A stretch of 24,845 nucleotides of DNA from CAYTAP01 sp964435775 (GTDB lineage: Bacteria > Planctomycetota > Phycisphaerae > Tepidisphaerales > Tepidisphaeraceae), in assembly GCA_964435775.1 (NCBI GenBank), contig CAYTAP010000054.1, positions 1-24,845 on the forward strand, read 5' to 3'. A program made the position numbers and the translations under genes. This document shows positions 15,656 to 24,282 of this stretch, piece after piece. Position 1 is the first letter of the stretch, and each line of letters begins with the position of its first letter. Below the pieces are notes generated by a model, which made no database searches, was not told the DNA's origin, and saw only the letters and a program-made list of their open reading frames with translations.

Positions 15656-17988
15656 ATGAAGCAGTTCCGCAGCGCCAAGCGCATCGCCACCGTTGTATTG
15701 ACCGCCGTCGCGGGAGTCGCTGGTTTGGCGGTTGCGGCCGAGCCGCCAGCGCCCACGGTCCTTCAGGCGGACAACGCCAAAATCGTCGCCAAAGACTCCG
15801 GTCACGTCGAGTTGTACGTCAACGATCATCCGGTGATGACGATCACGGGCTACCACATCCTGTGGAGCCCGAACATCAAGACGACCGGCGGCGAGTTGCA
15901 CGTTGTGAAGTTGCCGGATGGGCAAAAGGCACTGAAGATCAATTATGCCCTCGATCAGAACGACAATGGAAAGATCCGTCTGGAAGCGACACTATCGGTC
16001 AAGCCCGGGCACATCACCGTGCAGTTTGACGCCTGGGGCCTTCCGGAAAAGAATCGGCTGGGCGGATCGATGCTCGGCCGAGTGCTCGATCCGGGACTGG
16101 GGGATGAACACCTTTTCAAGATGGGTCGCTGGGTTCGTGATGCCCACGGCGGCATTCCCTACGAAGTCCAGGATGGCACGCTGTATCGCCATGCGGCGAA
16201 AGACGCGGCCATCTGGATATCAATGCCGCATTCGCATGCGGACTGGCATGCGAAATGGGACACTCATTTGCCGCTGCAAAAGATCGACAAGGATCATTGC
16301 CGCGCCGTGATGGATGTGATGGCGACGGGTTCATCCGTCCGTGCCGAGGCGGCGGCCGCCATGCTGAATCATCGGCCGGTTTCCCTCGCGATCTGGACCG
16401 ACCATGCGTACAACTGGTGGACGGACGCCGCCCAGCCCATGCAGGTGCGGACCGAACTGGCGAACGTGTCGCCGTCGCCCCAGTCCATGGACTTCAAATA
16501 TGTCGCGCGCAATTTCGACGGCAAGATCGTTGCGCAAGGGCATCAAAGGGTGGACCTGAAGGCGGGGCAGGTGGAGGACCAGGTTCTGCGGATTCAACCG
16601 GGACGCGAGCGCGAAATCATTTTCCTCGAGGTGTCGGCCGAGCCGATGTCTCCCGATGCCAAGGCCGCCGGAGAGATCTTCTCGCGGACCAACCTGGTGG
16701 TCCTGCCGCCGCATACGTTTGAGTCCACGCCATCAGACAGCATCTTTGGTTTGTCGGCGGGCTGGAAACTGCCCACGGAGGCGCATTATTACAAACTTCT
16801 GCAGCGGATGGGTGTGAGATGGCTGCGCAACGCCGACGCGCGCGAGACGATGAAGCACGGCATCAACGCCAACCACCACACCAACGTGCATCCCTATGAC
16901 AAGTATGCCGGCAACGATGCGGCCCGCGATGAATGGATCCGCAAGCAACTGGAAGTGTGCGATGCGCAGCAAAATCCGTATTGGGAGTTCGCGAATGAAT
17001 GGAACCTCGGCGGGGACAGGGCCGGCGGCAATCCGAAGATCGCAGCAGTGTATGTTGAATACCTCAAGGCCATTCACCGCATCAAGGAGCAGATGCATGC
17101 CAATGTGAAAATTATGAGCATGGGGATCGGGGGCATGGATGTGAAGTTCGTGCGCAATGTATATGACGACGGGGGCTGGGGTCTGTTCGATGCATTCGCG
17201 CTGCATCCTGGCCGGGGCAATTTCACGGTGGATTATCCGGTGCAAATCCCGCGCGCGGGGAAGGTCTTGACGGGGGGAAGCTCGCCCTGATGATAGGCNN
17301 NNNNNNNNTCGTTTCTCACGGAAATTACTGGACTTTTCTCGGCAGTGTCCGTGAGGCGAAGTCGCTGCTCAAGGAATATGGGGAAAAGCCGCTATGGCTG
17401 ACCGAGGTCTATGCCTGCACATATCCCAACAGTTTCTGGGAGGATTCCTTCCGGCACGCGGCGGAGAACACGGTGATGACCTATGCGATCGGGCTGGCCG
17501 AGGGCGCGAAATGCGTGGAGTTTTATCAGCTCAATGATTCGGTCTGGTACAACAAGGGCGGCATCAGGCCGGATGACCGCGAATATTCCTTCGGGCTGCT
17601 CAATCGGGATTACAGCTTCAAACCTTCATTGATGGCGTATTGCGCGATCGCCGAAAACCTTGACAAGGCGACTTTTGTGCGATGGCTTCATTTCGGCGAT
17701 TCGCAGTCAATGGGGCTGTTGTTTGACACGCCACGCGGTCCTCTGGCCATCTTGTGGAATCGGGCGGATGGGTATGTGCTGAGCAAGGATGTCAAGCCGT
17801 TTGCCTCCCCGGAGCCCTGGGTGGATCAATGGAAGACCAAGACTCAGATCGAGCTTCCGGCGGTGGGATCAACGGTGCGCACGCTCAATTGCATAGGACA
17901 ATCCACACAGGTTCATGCGACAGATGGGAAAGTCAGCCTGACGCTGGACGGCGCGCCCCTTATGGTCTACGGGTTGGCGGGATACTGA
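15656..17988 (+). CDS. Secreted clan GH-A glycoside hydrolase, split by an assembly gap
   Basis: Two open frames (15656-17290, frame 2; 17290-17988, frame 1) are halves of one gene broken by ten Ns. A signal peptide (residues ~8-28, ending AVAA) is followed by a long beta-rich region (~30-330) and then a TIM barrel from ~365. EFANEWNLGG gives the acid/base Glu448 (codon 16997-16999) before the gap, and LWLTEVYA gives the nucleophile Glu (codon 17404-17406) after it, so neither half can be an enzyme alone. The C-terminal ~80 residues form a beta domain (FASPEP, VYGLAGY). The overall form recalls GH39-like and related clan-A enzymes, but I cannot name the family. The reading just before the gap (LTGGSSP then TGA) is probably contig-end error. 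AAGG lies 7 nt before the ATG. Confidence 0.75.
17299..17308. other. Assembly gap (10 N)
   Basis: A run of ten Ns inside the hydrolase gene. The round number suggests a scaffold gap of unknown true length. The frame changes across it. Confidence 0.98.
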
Positions 17989-18020
17989 AAAACCCGCGAG
18001 CTGGACACATCGTCTCATGG

Positions 18021-18254
18021 ATGTCTTGTACCCCTAAAATGTCCCTGTTCGGAAGTTTTAGGATGATGGGCCTGAAAGGGCTTGCCATGAAGAAGCGATT
18101 TAGCGAGGAGCGGATGGTCGGCTTTCTGCGTGAGGCACAGGTCGGCCGCAAGACGGTGGAGCAGTTGAGCCGGGAGCACGGGTTCAGCCAGAACTCGTTT
18201 CATGTCTGGAAGCGCAAGTCCGGCGCGATGAGTGTCCGCAACTCGCGGACTTGA
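18021..18254 (+). mobile_element. Truncated IS3-like insertion sequence, left end (copy A)
   Basis: The stretch beginning TGTCTTGTACCCCTAAAATG at 18022 recurs, with small changes, at 20727 and 24793, always in the + direction. This copy goes on through GGATGATGGGCCTGAAAGGG to the start of an orfA reading frame. It begins 33 bp after the hydrolase stop codon and is lost after ~18254, near a 6-bp inverted repeat (GTCCGC 18234-18239 / GCGGAC 18245-18250). No transposase catalytic domain remains. Confidence 0.7.
18087..18254 (+). pseudogene. IS3-family transposase OrfA, N-terminal fragment
   Basis: 55 codons. MKKRFSEERMVGFLREAQVG, then TVEQLSREHGFSQNSFHVWK and SGAMSV, match the helix-turn-helix start of IS3-family OrfA proteins (usually ~90-100 aa), which continue after GMSV with a leucine-zipper region. 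Here the frame ends in unrelated residues (RNSRT). OrfB, which carries the DDE catalytic domain, is absent, so the element cannot transpose by itself. Confidence 0.75.
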
Positions 18255-18270
18255 CGAAAGTTATGAGGAA

Positions 18271-18312
18271 TGCAGCTTGCAGGACTCGAACCTGCAACCT
18301 TCGGTTCCGTAG
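18271..18312 (-). tRNA. tRNA-Arg(ACG)-like 3' fragment (possible att remnant)
   Basis: Read on the - strand: an anticodon loop CTACGGA, the 3' side of the anticodon stem (ACCGA), a variable loop AGGTT, a perfect T arm (GCAGG, TTCGAGT, CCTGC), acceptor strand AAGCTGC and discriminator A. No CCA is encoded. The matching 5' anticodon stem (TCGGT expected), the D arm and the 5' acceptor (GCAGCTT expected) are absent upstream, so only the 3' half is present and it cannot be a working tRNA. Integrases commonly target this part of tRNA genes, so it may mark an old integration site. No integrase is visible. Confidence 0.5.
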
Positions 18313-18415
18313 AGCCTTCCAGCGCGACTCTCGACGCGCAAGACACCATAGAAACGAAGGTTACGAATTGCAAGCTTTGCGGCTGTTGCGCGGTTTTCGG
18401 TCTCTGTTCGGCGGT

Positions 18416-18437
18416 TTGCGCGGTGTACACCGCGCAA
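18416..18437. repeat. Perfect 22-bp palindrome
   Basis: The left arm TTGCGCGGTGT is followed directly by its exact reverse complement, with no spacer. It lies 10 bp beyond the stop codon of the - strand gene ending at 18448. TTGCGCGGT also occurs alone at 18386-18394. It could act as a recombinase or operator site or, as RNA, as a 3' end stem; no T-run is present. Confidence 0.85.
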
Positions 18438-18447
18438 TACCGGACAG

Positions 18448-19392
18448 CTATTGTTCATCTTCAGCATCCAGATCCTTGTCTCGCTGCTGAAGACGCCAGG
18501 CACTGAAGCTATCGGCGTCGATGAGACGCCGCGCACCTTTCTGCTTATTGGACTGGAACGCCTGACGACTGGCTGCGACGGAGACTCTGGCCCGTGCAGT
18601 TTCCAGTTTCAATCCGGGGAGGTCGCGCATCAGCAATTGGGCGGCCTCGGTGACGGTCATCCATGTGCGGCTTCTGCTTGCGCCCGCGGCACGGCACTGG
18701 GAGACCACAGAAGACAAATCAACATGGATCGCACCGCCTTCAATGCTGACCGTTTCCGCCAATGACACGACTGGCGTTTTCTCCCCGATGTAAACTTCTT
18801 TTGGTGGCAGCGCTCCCATCACCAGCACCGCTGGCGCTACGGATCGGCAAAGCCGATCGGCATTGCCGATCACGCTGGCGACATCCGGCCACGCAGCGCC
18901 GCGCACGAGAAACAGCTCGCGGTAGATGTCGTCCTGATCCAGCGTGCCGACCCGTGCGATCCGTTGCGGCACCACCCCGATGGCGTTTCCGCCGAGTGCA
19001 TGGGCGACGGCACTGAAGAGACCATCAACACTGGGCGCCCACTGCCGTCGCCGATCACTGTCAACGACATGTACGCCGCACCATTCGTTGCCGCAGCTAC
19101 AGAATCCCATGATCTTGCCACCCTTCTGGGCATCGGGCAGCCACATCGGCTCGGCCCAGTCCGGATCTGTACACTCCCAGAGCCACACCTGGTTCGAGGG
19201 CTCGGTCTCTTTGAGCACTCCCAGTTCAACAAACAGCTCATGAGCGCCCAGGGGCCAGTTGCCCAGGACGTACATCTCATCGGTGCTCCAGGAGGTTTCA
19301 TCTGGCCGATCAGCGGCCCGGCATAATCGCCTCAGCAGTTGCGTCAAGGGCAAGTCCCCAGCGACGCAGGCATGTTCGTGCAATCTGGTCAT
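18448..19392 (-). CDS. Unrecognised protein with Cys cluster and C-terminal HTH-like domain
   Basis: 314 aa. I do not recognise the family. The central part has FCSCGNEWCGVH (Cys98, Cys100, Cys105 and nearby His), a possible metal site. Residues ~244-300 (WMTVTEAAQLL ... ARARVSVAASR ... ARRLIDADSFSAWR) resemble an excisionase/MerR-like helix-turn-helix that selects a DNA site. The start at 19392 has GAGGG ~10 nt upstream but overlaps the upstream gene by 83 bp; the next Met (19275, MYVLGNWPLG) would lie beyond that gene's stop. No signal peptide or membrane segment is seen. It is paired with the gene at 19310-20521 and lies between two IS remnants, so it is probably horizontally acquired. Confidence 0.7.
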   Translation of the reverse strand: MTRLHEHACVAGDLPLTQLLRRLCRAADRPDETSWSTDEMYVLGNWPLGAHELFVELGVLKETEPSNQVWLWECTDPDWAEPMWLPDAQKGGKIMGFCSCGNEWCGVHVVDSDRRRQWAPSVDGLFSAVAHALGGNAIGVVPQRIARVGTLDQDDIYRELFLVRGAAWPDVASVIGNADRLCRSVAPAVLVMGALPPKEVYIGEKTPVVSLAETVSIEGGAIHVDLSSVVSQCRAAGASRSRTWMTVTEAAQLLMRDLPGLKLETARARVSVAASRQAFQSNKQKGARRLIDADSFSAWRLQQRDKDLDAEDEQ

Positions 19393-20521
19393 GGTAGTTG
19401 TCCCTCAATGAGCAGCGGTCGGGCGTGGCGACGCTGAAGGTCAGCCGCTTGGGCTGCTGGTTATCCACGGGATGGAAGATCAGCCGGAACTTGGCGGACG
19501 AGACGATCACCTCGGCAGGCCAGATGCCATCACCTCGGATCGTGCGGTGGATCAATTCATGGATGCTCTTGCGATGCTGGGCCTTATCATCGGCGGCGAA
19601 GGTCAACCGGCGTTTCCAGCCGTTACTGCGGCCAAGGTTCAGACATATCTCCCGCAGTTCGACACGATCAATGCCATCGCCGCCATCGGCTGTGAAAGCC
19701 AGGTCTGCTTCCAGCAGAGGTGATAAATCGTAAAGCTTGGGCGTGAGGCAGGTGGGCAGTTCCGCCAGGCCCAAGACCGCCGCGGAGAAGCACGACGCCA
19801 TATCATCTACCCGCTCTCGCCCGCCGGGCGCCAAGATCTCCAGCATGCCGTCTTCCGGCCGATAGACGAAGATCACCTCGAAAGCGGGTTTGTGAGTATG
19901 CCGGTCCAGTTCACCTTCTTTTGTGTAGGCCAGGTCGCTTTTGGCGTGGTTTTCCGGATAAGCGAAGAAGCAGTGGCGATCCGGCTCCTGGCGCAGGTAG
20001 TAGTCGATATGGCAACGCTTGCCCCGACCTTCCTTGGAATAGCTGTTTCGCATCAGGTCCGAGAGCCGAACCAGCGCTGCGGGATCAACCGCCGGCGTGA
20101 TCCCGGAGCCGACGTAGCGTCGGTTCCATCGGCCCGAGCCATAGCGGTCCATTTCGCAGAAGCACGCCGCCAGATCGAAGATGGTCGGATGCTCGAGGAA
20201 AGTCCAGCAGGCTCGCTCATAGCCATTGCGTGCCTGAAGGAAGATCTCGGTAAGATCAAGACCTTTTCGTGCGCCCTCACGGAGAATGGCTTGGGTACCG
20301 GTCGCGTCGGCCAATTCACTGATGGTCGCAAAATCCTGCTCGACCCGGCGGAGTTGTTCCGGCGGCAGCGCCATCAGCCGCTGGAAGATGGTCTCCACGA
20401 CGGCGGGCTTGATGATCTCGATGTTGAGGTCTGCCTCGATACCATGCTGACGCAGACACCGATTCAACAGAGCCCCGCGAACCTGCCGGATAAACGTCTT
20501 GGGCGCATACTGGCGAGCCAT
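19310..20521 (-). CDS. Unrecognised 403-aa protein, first gene of an accessory pair
   Basis: GGGGAGG about 8 nt upstream supports the start at 20521. I do not recognise a family. The protein is soluble-looking and mixed alpha/beta: a helical N-terminal part (ALLNRCLRQHGIEADL, ERACWTFLEHPTIFDLAACF), a central basic/aromatic region (GRGKRCHIDYYLRQEPDRHCFF, FEVIFVYRPEDGMLEILAPGG), and a C-terminal part with KRRLTFAADD, RLTFSVATPDRCSLRDN and CLRRWGLAL. No known catalytic motif stands out. The gene overlaps its downstream partner by 83 bp, so the two are probably made together. The context (IS ends on both sides, tRNA fragment) suits a small mobile module, possibly defensive, but no function can be claimed. 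Confidence 0.7.
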   Translation of the reverse strand: MARQYAPKTFIRQVRGALLNRCLRQHGIEADLNIEIIKPAVVETIFQRLMALPPEQLRRVEQDFATISELADATGTQAILREGARKGLDLTEIFLQARNGYERACWTFLEHPTIFDLAACFCEMDRYGSGRWNRRYVGSGITPAVDPAALVRLSDLMRNSYSKEGRGKRCHIDYYLRQEPDRHCFFAYPENHAKSDLAYTKEGELDRHTHKPAFEVIFVYRPEDGMLEILAPGGRERVDDMASCFSAAVLGLAELPTCLTPKLYDLSPLLEADLAFTADGGDGIDRVELREICLNLGRSNGWKRRLTFAADDKAQHRKSIHELIHRTIRGDGIWPAEVIVSSAKFRLIFHPVDNQQPKRLTFSVATPDRCSLRDNYHDQIARTCLRRWGLALDATAEAIMPGR

Positions 20522-20726
20522 GTGCGCAGCCTCCCCGCTGGACGTGCCTTGCGAGCACGGCGCAACGATTCACTGAGCTGCACAAAAGAAAACCACGCTT
20601 CCCTGTGGCCGAGATTCGTCCCACTCCAGGAGACGGGCAGCTCGATCAAGCTCTAGTGTACGGTATTTGTTCGGTATCGCCAAACATACAGATGGAGATA
20701 TGACAGGTTTTCCACAGGGCGTGCAC
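20522..20726. other. Non-coding stretch before the accessory gene pair
   Basis: This holds the upstream region of the - strand gene pair. A near-palindrome AGCTCGATCAAGCT (20639-20652, 6 of 7 pairs) and two direct CGGTAT copies about 11 bp apart (near 20661 and 20672) could be operator elements. I see no clear promoter boxes and no convincing gene. Confidence 0.4.
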
Positions 20727-20801
20727 TGTCCTGTCCCTCTAAGATGTCCCCTCTCGGAAAATTAGGATGACTGGTCAGCAATGGTATAAAGAAGCGATTT
20801 A
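20727..20801 (+). mobile_element. Insertion-sequence left-end remnant (copy B)
   Basis: TGTCCTGTCCCTCTAAGATG, then TCCC, CTCGGAAAATTAGGATGA and AAGAAGCGATTTA follow copy A at 18022 base for base with scattered changes and one short deletion. The OrfA start codon is altered (ATA instead of ATG). Similarity stops at 20801, exactly at the stop codon of the - strand gene at 20799, so the element end may have supplied that stop. Confidence 0.65.
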
Positions 20802-21776
20802 CGGCTTCGCCTCCACATTGGGACGCAGGCTCAGGACGAACGCATTGGCCCGGCCGACGGTGCCGTCCTGGGCTTTCATGACGCGGGCGAGGTTTTCCGT
20901 GGCGTCGGGCAGTGCCCAGTCCTCGGCCACGGTGTAGGCGCGCTCGAACAGCGGCTTGGCCTCATCCGGCTTGCCCGCCAGCATCAGCAGGTTGCCCCGG
21001 CTGGCCAGGTCCCTGTACTCCTCCCCTTCATACCATTTCATCGCCGCTTCGTATGGCGTCGGGTCCACCGTTATGGCCGAGAGGATCGTTTCCGCCGGCC
21101 GGGTCGCGGGGGCGGGTTGAGCCGCCGACGACTCGACTGAGCTCGTCGCAGTCTGCCCACTGCCCACTGCCGACTCATTACTGCCCACTGCCGACGCTTC
21201 CCCCGCCTTCGCTCCTTCGATCTGCTCGTTCACGAAGCGGTTGTAGATGTCGGCGTCATTGGGATGGGCCGCCCGCAGGGCCTCCGCAATGACCAGCAGC
21301 GCATCGTGCATGTTTCTCATGCTGCTCACATCGTACAGGCTGCGCGCCGCCGACAACGCTTCCTGTGGCCGGTTCAAGGCCAACAGCGCCTTGACCCGCT
21401 GGGTCTGGAGGTATTCCAGCCGGCTGAAACTCGTGGGCAGCGCCAATTCCCCGGCCAGCGCCACATCGGCGATGTCCTGGGGATCGCCGACCGCCGCCAA
21501 CTGCTTCATCCACTCGCTATAGAGGAGATTGGCCGCATCTCCGCGCTTGGTCCGCTCCGGATCGGCCAACCGCTCCTTGATCGCCGCCACCGCCAATTTG
21601 ATCTTGGCCGGGTCCCTGCTGCTGAGCTGGCCGGAAATGACGGCGTTGGGATTGATCGCGCCGGCGGGCTTGGCATCGGCATTGGGCTTGGGCGCGGCGG
21701 CGCGTGCCATCCCCGCGGCTGATAAGGCCGTGGAGAGGGAGATTGAACACACGCTCATCAATTTCTTTATCTTCAT
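20799..21776 (-). CDS. Exported helical protein, possibly truncated at its C-terminus
   Basis: 325 aa with the start at 21776, chosen because AAGGGCG lies ~6 nt upstream and the signal peptide (MKIKKLMSVCSISLSTALSA ... ARAAA) then starts the protein; an earlier in-frame start adds 37 unlikely residues. The body is alpha-helical and TPR-like (LEYLQTQRVKALLALNRPQEALSAARSLYD, then RGNLLMLAGKPDEAKPLFERAYTVA). A low-complexity linker (SAVGSNESAVGSGQTAT) lies between the two helical parts. It is probably periplasmic. The stop codon lies within the last bases of IS remnant copy B, so the original protein may have been longer. The family is unknown; such TPR-like exported proteins are common in planctomycetes. 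Confidence 0.7.
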   Translation of the reverse strand: MKIKKLMSVCSISLSTALSAAGMARAAAPKPNADAKPAGAINPNAVISGQLSSRDPAKIKLAVAAIKERLADPERTKRGDAANLLYSEWMKQLAAVGDPQDIADVALAGELALPTSFSRLEYLQTQRVKALLALNRPQEALSAARSLYDVSSMRNMHDALLVIAEALRAAHPNDADIYNRFVNEQIEGAKAGEASAVGSNESAVGSGQTATSSVESSAAQPAPATRPAETILSAITVDPTPYEAAMKWYEGEEYRDLASRGNLLMLAGKPDEAKPLFERAYTVAEDWALPDATENLARVMKAQDGTVGRANAFVLSLRPNVEAKP

Positions 21777-21895
21777 GGTTCGCCCTTTATTTCTTAAATT
21801 AGCAGAGCCACGGTTTTCAACAATCCCGACTTCCTTGTCGCTCTTCGCTCCGCGAGAACGCCATCCATCTTGGCCCGCTACCGCCACTTTCGCTT

Positions 21896-24274
21896 CTACT
21901 CTCTTGATTGACTTTTCTCCACATTCAACACTTGCCGAACAGCTTCCGCCTTATTATCAGTCCACATGATCCATGCTTGGATCCTATCGTTCTGCTCATG
22001 TGGTTGGGGCGCAGCCCATCCAAAGGTCATACATATCGCCGCAGAAGCAGTCGTCCTTACTTCGAAGTCTTCGTCTGAAAGCAGCGGAAGGAGATATTCT
22101 ATCGCAGTTACATCAATGCTATACCCCAGCGTAGCCGCAGCAATAGATCGGATATGAGGATCGGTTGATTTCAAGGCCCATATTAGCGGCTCCCGTGTTC
22201 TTTGTCTAAAGTATGCTAAATCCATACACGTCCGCAAAAGCATGTTAACGCAAAGCGCTCGAATTTCAGGAGATTTGGACTGCGTCATAATTGCACACAT
22301 TCGCTTGACGCAGATGCTGTTTACCACTGCATCCACATCTATTCTTCCAAGCACTATGGACTCGTAATCCTTGCCTTTCGGCAGTAGCTGGCTCGGCATC
22401 TGCTGTAGGTCATATGCTGATTTCGCCTTAATGAATCGAAATTGCGGTGCTAGCCATAGTGCCACAGCATCGGTGCTACAGTCTTTTTCTGTCGAAACAC
22501 CTTCCCTCATTACTATTGAGAGCTTATTCGTACGGTGCTGGAATGCGGTCATTGCATACCGTTGTTTGCCATCTTCACGACTCGTTAGTGCCCGGCATAA
22601 GCGATCCCATTTCCAAGCATCACTTAGAAGTGTCGCATATGCGCGGGATGCCTCATCATCTACCTTCATAGTGGCTTGCACTTGGGATATTAGCCGGACA
22701 TCTGCTAACATTCCTAGTGCTCTCAAGGCCGCAATCTTAAGCTCGGTGGGGCTGCCCTGCTCATTGACAACAGATAAAAGCTCCATCCTTGCTATATGAG
22801 CCGTGTCATCGAATTGTTGCATGCTCTGGCATAGCGATATAATAGCTGTAATGTCCGTGTTGCCTTTCGGGTCAGTAGCTCGAGCACAGATTTCATCCAA
22901 TGCAGCTCGATCTACGACATCAGGAACACAGTCAAGAGCAACTTGCATGGCAGCCGCGCTGCCTTCTGAGAGTGACTCCGCTTGGGCTATAAGGGACAAG
23001 GCAAGTTCCAACCGGCTTGGGCGGGGAAGAGACGATGCAAGATATCTCACCCCTTCCGGGGCAAATCGCCTCATATTTTTACGCAAAAACACCCTCTGCA
23101 TTAACTCCAAGTCGGATGCAAGTATTACAGGTTGCGATCTTGTACTGTTGGACATAGTGGTCGCACAATGTACCCGTGAGCTATCTTTTACTGCGGTGAC
23201 TAGGTCGTGAGCTAGATCAGTCACATATCCGGTAGGCGTTGATGCTGCTTCAATAGCATCAGCAGCTGCTGTCCAGCACGCATATTTCAGTACACGATCA
23301 TTCGACTTGGTACTTTCCTGAACTAGAAATTGAAGCTTGTGAAATAGAACCGCAATGTCCACCGGTGACAGAACTGTTTGATTGCTGGATGCATGGGATG
23401 AATTGAGCGTGGAACGGATAGTTTCGACAATGGCGCGTGCATCTGACAGCCGTAGGGGTTGTGTATTAGTGGTGAGAACTACCTGTGGCAAGGCAGGCGA
23501 ATTACCACTCGTTTCCCGAGTTGATGGCAAGGTCGTACCTGGAGACCCAAAGATCGGATGCGGGCCAGGAGCACCTTTCGGAGTAACATCGTCTGTCATG
23601 CCTATGGCAAAAGCTTCTGCAGTCCACCAGATACTTACGCCAGCTTGAATATCGAAGAGGGAAGGAAGGCCTGCATCTGGTACCACATAAAAATGGAATA
23701 AGTCGCCACCTTTCAGGGGGACTTCGGTCACCTTGATTGCTCGCTTTCCAGTCAATACTTTGGGCTCTATTGCCATTACGATCGATTTGGGTAGGCCACC
23801 GCATTGTGGTATCGGTGTTATATCGAGCCGGCGATCTCCGCGGGGTTGAAAGAAGATACGAAGCAGCCCTCGTGATCTTACAATCTGGATTGTGTACAGT
23901 TCGGTCCTGTATCGAGCAATGGCGGCATCATCACCACCTGAACCGGAGATTTGTTTGTTCTCTATTGTCGGCATCCACTTCAACTTTTTAGCGAACTTAA
24001 TATCCTTGGGTGGCTGCAATGGCGCGCCCAGTATCTGGTCAATTTGTGCCAGAGGATCAAAGTCGACATAGATGAGTGCTTGCTCCCCTGGCGTCTCTTG
24101 CGCCGGTCGAGACTGAGCGTTCAGTATCTTCATTGGCATCTGCCGTAGGACATGGACGTCTGTGGGGGCAGGGAAAAGGCTCGTTGCCCCATTGTCCTCC
24201 CCTACATTGGCAAAGCATTTGTTTACTACAATGAGCAATAGTACCAGCATTCGATATTTTGACATTTTCAACAT
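21896..24274 (-). CDS. Secreted HEAT-repeat-like protein, AT-richer than its neighbours
   Basis: 792 aa. GAGGA lies 5 nt before the ATG at 24274. A signal peptide (residues ~5-22, MLVLLLIVVNKCFA) is followed by a beta-rich region (~65-230) and a long helical region. Near the C-terminus, LIWALKSTDPHIRSIAAATL and the following YLLPLLSDEDFEVRTTASA are HEAT/PBS-lyase-like repeats; earlier ones (ELKIAALRALGMLADVRLIS) are looser. Such repeats bind proteins. The DNA is clearly AT-richer, with different codon use (many TTT, AAT, ATA), than the catabolic genes, which suggests separate origin. It starts 8 bp after the stop of the small gene at 24283 and so is probably cotranscribed with it. No enzymatic motif is seen. 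Confidence 0.75.
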   Translation of the reverse strand: MLKMSKYRMLVLLLIVVNKCFANVGEDNGATSLFPAPTDVHVLRQMPMKILNAQSRPAQETPGEQALIYVDFDPLAQIDQILGAPLQPPKDIKFAKKLKWMPTIENKQISGSGGDDAAIARYRTELYTIQIVRSRGLLRIFFQPRGDRRLDITPIPQCGGLPKSIVMAIEPKVLTGKRAIKVTEVPLKGGDLFHFYVVPDAGLPSLFDIQAGVSIWWTAEAFAIGMTDDVTPKGAPGPHPIFGSPGTTLPSTRETSGNSPALPQVVLTTNTQPLRLSDARAIVETIRSTLNSSHASSNQTVLSPVDIAVLFHKLQFLVQESTKSNDRVLKYACWTAAADAIEAASTPTGYVTDLAHDLVTAVKDSSRVHCATTMSNSTRSQPVILASDLELMQRVFLRKNMRRFAPEGVRYLASSLPRPSRLELALSLIAQAESLSEGSAAAMQVALDCVPDVVDRAALDEICARATDPKGNTDITAIISLCQSMQQFDDTAHIARMELLSVVNEQGSPTELKIAALRALGMLADVRLISQVQATMKVDDEASRAYATLLSDAWKWDRLCRALTSREDGKQRYAMTAFQHRTNKLSIVMREGVSTEKDCSTDAVALWLAPQFRFIKAKSAYDLQQMPSQLLPKGKDYESIVLGRIDVDAVVNSICVKRMCAIMTQSKSPEIRALCVNMLLRTCMDLAYFRQRTREPLIWALKSTDPHIRSIAAATLGYSIDVTAIEYLLPLLSDEDFEVRTTASAAICMTFGWAAPQPHEQNDRIQAWIMWTDNKAEAVRQVLNVEKSQSRE

Positions 24275-24282
24275 TGATATCC

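Noticed and set aside
17290..17988. A separate gene starting at 17290
   Set aside because: The ATG is at the edge of the N run and the protein carries only the second half of an active site.
18200..18536. Short frames encoding AGLEPATFG, CRTRTCNLRF and VAGSSPA-type peptides
   Set aside because: These are the well-known false proteins produced by translating tRNA T-arm sequence; they support the tRNA fragment instead.
20708..20716. TTTTCCACA, which fits a DnaA-box pattern, as a replication origin
   Set aside because: It is a single box with no cluster, AT-rich unwinding region or replication gene nearby; chance is sufficient.
21140..21205. Repeated ACTGCCCACTGCCGAC-type units as a CRISPR or tandem-repeat array
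   Set aside because: These encode the low-complexity linker of the exported helical protein; the units are short and irregular with no spacers.
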